Assembly (NCBI RefSeq): GCF_902490045.1
Contig: NZ_CABUCJ010000051.1
Location: forward strand, 1 to 16,600
Length of the DNA stretch: 16,600 bases
Direction of reading: 5' to 3'
From: an uncultured Anaerotruncus sp.
Lineage (GTDB): Bacteria; Bacillota; Clostridia; Oscillospirales; Ruminococcaceae
Shown: positions 13,420-16,600 of the stretch, in pieces
Numbering within the stretch: the first letter of the stretch is position 1
Layout of the letters: each line of letters begins with the position of its first letter
Translations under genes and position numbers: made by a program
Notes under the pieces: generated by a model
What the model was told of the DNA's origin: nothing
Seen by the model: only the letters and a program-made list of their open reading frames with translations
The model's database searches: none

Positions 13420-14355
13420 TCAGCCGCGGAGGATGGAGATGTCGCCGCTGATGGTATCAAACGAGAAGCGGGCCCCGCCGTCCTTATAGACGCGGCGGCC
13501 CTTCTCGCCGGTCGTCGGGAAGTCGGAGGAAAAATCCCCGCTGACCCGGTCGTAATCGGCGGTGAAGCCATCGTTCTCGGGAATCGAAATAAGGACGCTT
13601 CCGCTTACCGAAGAGCCCTCGATCCGTTCGGGGCAGACCGCCGAGACGGCTTTGAAGGAGCCGGAGATGGTGTCGTACTGAATCTCGCGGAAGGAGCCGT
13701 CGAGCTGCACCGGGCCGCTGACGCTGTCGGTTTCCACCTCGTCGGCGGTGAAGCCGGAGGAACGAACGCTCCCGCTGACGGTGTCGATCTCGAAGCTGCG
13801 GCAGCTGGTATCGGTGATGTCGGCGCTTCCGGAGACGCTGTCGATCTCGAGCTTGTCGGCGGTGATGCCGGAAATCTTGACGGAGGCGGAGGTGACGGAG
13901 ATTTCCGCCTCGTCCATCCGGGCCGCGAGGGATTCCGGGACCAGGACCTCCAGGGTTTTCACCGGGGAATTGATTCCGCTGAAGGGATTTTGCCGGGGCG
14001 CGCAGAACTGGATGATCAGCGTGCGGTCCTTGAGGTAGTGGCGCATCCGCATCCCTTCGTCGGCCTGCCCGCGGATGGTTTCATCGAAGGCAAGCTCGCC
14101 GCCCTCGCAGGAGCGGACGGTCACTCCGCCCGAGATCCAGTTGACTTCGATGCTGTCGACGAGGTCGGCGGGAAAGCTGCCGCCCCCGACGGCATAGCGC
14201 CCGCCGTCCGGGTAGGAAAAGCCGCCGCCCGAAAAGCCGATCGGCAGGGAATGCCCGAAAAGCCCGCCGCCCGTAAGCCCGACGGCGAGGATGCAGGTCA
14301 AAAGTACGACGACCATCGACCAGAGGATGATCCGGATGACTGCTGAAGTTTTCAT
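13420..14355 (-). CDS. DUF4097-family envelope protein
   Basis: A 311-residue protein with one N-terminal membrane segment (about 7-28), a glycine-rich linker and a long repetitive beta-strand region. Strands repeat about every 20 residues as variants of IDSVSGSADI, IDTVSGSVRS, TDSVSGPVQL and YDTISGSFKA, which predicts a beta-solenoid outside the membrane. This matches the DUF4097 family, found in Firmicutes next to PadR regulators and sometimes tied to cell-envelope stress (LiaX-type proteins); the exact function is unknown. The ATG at 14355 lies 4 bases after the stop of the upstream gene on the minus strand, with AAGGAG overlapping that stop, so the genes are cotranscribed. It is the last gene of a three-gene operon. 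Confidence 0.85.
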   Translation of the reverse strand: MKTSAVIRIILWSMVVVLLTCILAVGLTGGGLFGHSLPIGFSGGGFSYPDGGRYAVGGGSFPADLVDSIEVNWISGGVTVRSCEGGELAFDETIRGQADEGMRMRHYLKDRTLIIQFCAPRQNPFSGINSPVKTLEVLVPESLAARMDEAEISVTSASVKISGITADKLEIDSVSGSADITDTSCRSFEIDTVSGSVRSSGFTADEVETDSVSGPVQLDGSFREIQYDTISGSFKAVSAVCPERIEGSSVSGSVLISIPENDGFTADYDRVSGDFSSDFPTTGEKGRRVYKDGGARFSFDTISGDISILRG

Positions 14356-14359
14356 GTCC

Positions 14360-15007
14360 TTACTCCTTCAAATCGAAGATCGCCTTGATGATCGAGTTGA
14401 CCGCTGCGGTGATCAGGAAGATGACCCAGGTGATGTGCCACGCCATCGTGGTGAAGCTGAGGATGAAGTAGACCGCCAGGGCGGCGGACCAGATCGCGCC
14501 GGAGATTGAACGGAACGCCTGCCTGCGGTGTCCGCTCTGCATCTTCCACTCCTTGAACTCCTCTACGACGGTGTCGTCCTGCCTGACGTAGACCGGCTTT
14601 GACATGCTGTTCCAGATGAGCAGGCCGGTCGCGACGGCGATCATGGCGAACATCGAGACGACGCCGGCCCGGCGGTCCGACAGCATCACGGGGATGATCG
14701 AAAGGATGTAGAGGATCACGGCGATGGGAACGACAATCGCGGACCGCCGCCGGTAGCGCATCAGGTTCTCCTGCTCGGAGGAGGAGGCCCCCTCCTCCCG
14801 CCTGAGGTAACGGAGCAGCTCGCCCACGTCTCCGACGCTCGCCACCGCGAGATTGTAGGCGGCCTCCTCGCTTTTCCCCTCGGAGAGCAGGTCGTTGTAT
14901 TTGTCGTTCAGGTTCTGGAGCATCTCCTCCTTGAGCTCGACCGCCTTTTTCCCGGCGGGCGCGTCCTCAAAGAGGGTGTCGATGAAAGCGCGAAGTTTAT
15001 CCTGCAT
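14360..15007 (-). CDS. HAAS / permease-prefix-domain membrane protein
   Basis: A 215-residue protein with a charged helical N-terminal domain (1-80: LRAFIDTLFEDAP, then a GKSEEAAYNLAVASVGD stretch) and about four membrane segments (near 89-109, 114-132, 170-187 and 191-208). The N-terminal domain resembles HAAS/DUF1700 or permease-prefix domains, which are typically encoded right after a PadR gene. They are thought to pass signals between the membrane and the regulator, but this is not proven. The start at 15007 has AGGAGG (15016-15021) upstream and lies 11 bases inside the end of padR, indicating translational coupling. The stop is 4 bases before the DUF4097 gene. No enzyme motif was seen. 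Confidence 0.82.
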   Translation of the reverse strand: MQDKLRAFIDTLFEDAPAGKKAVELKEEMLQNLNDKYNDLLSEGKSEEAAYNLAVASVGDVGELLRYLRREEGASSSEQENLMRYRRRSAIVVPIAVILYILSIIPVMLSDRRAGVVSMFAMIAVATGLLIWNSMSKPVYVRQDDTVVEEFKEWKMQSGHRRQAFRSISGAIWSAALAVYFILSFTTMAWHITWVIFLITAAVNSIIKAIFDLKE

Positions 15008-15347
15008 GGTCCGTTTCCTCCTCGTCTGTAATCAGCGCGTCAATCAGCGCCTTGGCGGTCTGCCACTCGGCTTTGAGCCGCTCGAGGGCCAGCCTGCCCT
15101 CGTGGGTGATCGTGTAGTACCTCCGGCGCGCGCCGGTGCTCTCGTCCCCCCAGTAGGAGGAGATATATCCGTTTTCCTCCAGCCGTCGGAACGCGGTGTA
15201 GAGGGTGGCCTCTTTCAGCTCGTACTGGCCGCGGGTCTTTCTCTGGATGGCTTTGTTGATTTTATAGCCGTAGCTGTCCCCGAGCCGCAGCTGCGCGAGG
15301 ATGATTGTATCGGTGCTGCCGCGGATCAGATCGGATGTGATGGACAA
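14997..15347 (-). CDS. PadR-family transcriptional regulator
   Basis: A 116-residue repressor with the PadR winged helix: SDLIRGSTDTIILAQL, GDSYGYKINKAIQ, ELKEATLYTAFRRLEENGYI and the wing SSYWGDESTGARRRYYTIT, followed by a C-terminal dimerisation helix (RLALERLKAEW). I place the start at TTG 15347, giving MSITSDLIRG as in typical family members and leaving 8 bases to GGGAG. A GTG at 15356 is in frame, but the ribosome binding site would touch it. The operator-like palindrome over its promoter suggests self-repression. It is the first gene of an operon with the HAAS-type and DUF4097 genes and probably controls their level in response to envelope stress; the signal is unknown. Confidence 0.93.
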   Translation of the reverse strand: MSITSDLIRGSTDTIILAQLRLGDSYGYKINKAIQRKTRGQYELKEATLYTAFRRLEENGYISSYWGDESTGARRRYYTITHEGRLALERLKAEWQTAKALIDALITDEEETDHAG

Positions 15348-15379
15348 AGCATCCACTCCCTTCCTAGAACTTTAGTTAT

Positions 15380-15408
15380 ATTAAAGCACAATATACATCG
15401 CCTGTCAA
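15380..15408 (-). promoter_or_regulatory. Promoter of the padR operon
   Basis: On the minus strand TTGACA (15403-15408) and TTTAAT (15380-15385) are spaced 17 bases apart. Transcription would start near 15373. The -35 box and spacer lie within the palindrome described next, so repressor binding would exclude polymerase. Confidence 0.8.
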
Positions 15409-15417
15409 TGTATATTG
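15389..15417. promoter_or_regulatory. Likely PadR operator
   Basis: CAATATACAT (15389-15398) and ATGTATATTG (15408-15417) form a perfect 10-bp inverted repeat with a 9-base spacer. PadR operators are known to be ACAT/ATGT dyads. The site covers the -35 box and spacer of the padR promoter, which fits self-repression. Confidence 0.75.
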
Positions 15418-15467
15418 AAAATATAATGATTTCCTTCTGGCAAAGGCTGGCGGAGCGGGCGGGTCCG

Positions 15468-15476
15468 TGGTATAAT
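15468..15476 (+). promoter_or_regulatory. Extended -10 promoter of the alcohol dehydrogenase gene
   Basis: TGG followed by TATAAT (15471-15476) is an extended -10 element. The -35 position 17 bases upstream (TGGCGG, 15448-15453) is poor, which extended -10 promoters tolerate. The ribosome binding site GAGGGG (15506-15511) follows. Confidence 0.6.
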
Positions 15477-15517
15477 TTGACTGTCAGAATCCATTCCGGA
15501 TGAAAGAGGGGTCAAGT

Positions 15518-16573
15518 ATGAAAGAGTCCATGCTGGCGCTTGTCTACCGCGGAAACCGCGAGATCGGCCTGGAGGAGCGCCCTGTCCCGAAGCTCCGGGA
15601 CCCGCGCGACGCGATCGTGCGGGTAACCCGTTCGACCATCTGCACAAGCGACCTGCACATCCGCGACGGCTTCGTTCCGCGCGCGAAGGCGGGGGTCATC
15701 CTCGGGCATGAGTTCGTCGGCGAGATCGCCGAGGCGGGGGAGGGGGTCGGGAACCTCCGGCCCGGCGACCGGGTGGCCGTCACCTGCGAGACCTTCTGCG
15801 GCGACTGCTTCTTCTGCCGGCGCGGCTATATCAACAATTGCGAAAAGGGCGGCTGGGAGCTTGGCTGCCGCATCGACGGCGGCCAGGCGGAGTATGTGCG
15901 GGTGCCCTTCGCCGACCGGGGGCTTGTGAAGATCCCCGATTCCGTTTCGGATGAGGACGCGCTCTTTTTGGGTGACATCCTCGCGACCGGATATTTCGGC
16001 GCGGAGCTGGCGGACATCCGCCTCGGCGACACGGTCGCCATCCTGGGCGCGGGGCCAGTGGGCCTCTGCGCCGCCGAGTGCGTGCGGCTGTTCGGGGCGG
16101 GGCGGACCGTCCTGATTGACGTCAACCCCTTCCGCCTGAATCTCGCGAAGGAGCGCGGGCTTGCCGACAACCTTGTCAATCCCGCGGAAACAGACGTCGA
16201 GGAGGCGGTGCGCGCGCTGACCGGGGGCAGGGGCGCCGACGCGGTCATCGAGGCCGCGGGCGGCAAAAACACCTTCCAGACCGCGTGGAAGATCGCGCGG
16301 CCCAACGCGGTCGTGTCGCTTGTCGCGCTCTACGAGGAGGCGCAGACGCTCCCGCTGCCCGAGATGTACGGCAAAAACCTCATCTTCAAGACGGGCGGCG
16401 CGGATGCCTGCCACGGCCCCGAGCTGATGCGCCTGATCGAAGCGGGCCGGATCGACACCTCGCTGCTGATTACCCACCGTGGCCCCCTCAACGAAATCAT
16501 GGAGGGCTACCGAGTCTTTGAGCACCGCCTCGACAACTGCATCAAATGGGTCGTCACGCCGCCCGAGGGCTGA
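15518..16573 (+). CDS. Zinc-dependent alcohol dehydrogenase (medium-chain family)
   Basis: A 351-residue cytoplasmic enzyme that interconverts an alcohol and an aldehyde or ketone. Catalytic zinc ligands are Cys42 (TICTSDLH), His64-Glu65 (LGHEFVG) and probably Asp153 (GDILATGY). Structural zinc is bound by Cys94, Cys97, Cys100 and Cys108 in CGDCFFC and the following loop. The nucleotide-binding fold shows GAGPVG (177-182) and an acidic Asp201 at the end of the second strand (LIDVN), which favours NAD over NADP. It belongs to the threonine/sorbitol-dehydrogenase-like group; the substrate cannot be told. Start ATG 15518 is preceded by GAGGGG at 6 bases; ATG 15500 is in frame but lacks a fitting site. 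It has its own promoter and is divergent from padR. Confidence 0.9.
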   Translation: MKESMLALVYRGNREIGLEERPVPKLRDPRDAIVRVTRSTICTSDLHIRDGFVPRAKAGVILGHEFVGEIAEAGEGVGNLRPGDRVAVTCETFCGDCFFCRRGYINNCEKGGWELGCRIDGGQAEYVRVPFADRGLVKIPDSVSDEDALFLGDILATGYFGAELADIRLGDTVAILGAGPVGLCAAECVRLFGAGRTVLIDVNPFRLNLAKERGLADNLVNPAETDVEEAVRALTGGRGADAVIEAAGGKNTFQTAWKIARPNAVVSLVALYEEAQTLPLPEMYGKNLIFKTGGADACHGPELMRLIEAGRIDTSLLITHRGPLNEIMEGYRVFEHRLDNCIKWVVTPPEG

Positions 16574-16600
16574 CGCGCCCGGATTTCGCAAAAAAGCCGC

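Noticed and set aside
16574..16600. Start of a terminator after the alcohol dehydrogenase gene
   Set aside because: The last bases (AAAAAAGCCGC) could be the rising arm of a bidirectional terminator, but the window ends before a second arm can be seen.

Overview
The window reads as a chromosomal stretch of a GC-rich Firmicute, most likely a clostridial (Oscillospirales-like) anaerobe. This is an inference from several signs: coding DNA is very GC-rich while promoters are AT-rich and close to TTGACA/TATAAT; AGGAGG-type ribosome binding sites are strong; the tRNA encodes its CCA; the dihydroorotate dehydrogenase is of the NAD-dependent 1B type; and HPr-like, PadR and DUF4097 proteins are present. 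No phage, IS or CRISPR was found.

Layout. 1-2037: the 3' end of a pyrimidine operon, pyrD (cut by the window edge), pyrF and pyrE, with overlapping or touching genes. 2158-2385: a small HPr-like protein with its own promoter and terminator. 2487-3491: a short pyruvate-kinase-like protein lacking the usual C-terminal domain. 3621-3696: tRNA-Ala(CGC) with a consensus promoter, a leader hairpin and a strong terminator. 3736-4056: no recognisable gene. 4057-4935 (minus): a LacX/GalM-type aldose epimerase whose roughly 220-nt leader carries two copies of a 30-bp direct repeat around a cluster of hairpins. 5283-6509: peptidase T, ending at a bidirectional terminator shared with the convergent tetR.

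6578-13340 is the most unusual part. A TetR-family repressor gene (minus) is divergent from a three-gene set on the plus strand: a membrane-anchored SGNH hydrolase, a two-membrane-segment protein with two SGNH domains, and a 1075-residue protein with fatty-acyl-AMP-ligase, acyl-carrier and thioester-reductase domains. The tetR and SGNH promoters overlap face to face with an imperfect palindrome between them. The simplest reading is a TetR-controlled lipid pathway: an acid is activated as its adenylate, held on the carrier domain and released as an aldehyde or alcohol, while the membrane SGNH enzymes transfer or cleave acyl groups. The substrate and product are not known, and I know of no characterised system with this exact composition.

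13420-15347 (minus) is a PadR regulator, a HAAS/permease-prefix membrane protein and a DUF4097 envelope protein. They form one operon behind a promoter covered by a perfect 10-bp inverted repeat, the likely PadR operator. 15518-16573 (plus) is a zinc-dependent alcohol dehydrogenase with a complete set of zinc ligands. It could act on an aldehyde, but nothing in the sequence links it to the SGNH/acyl-ligase set except proximity.
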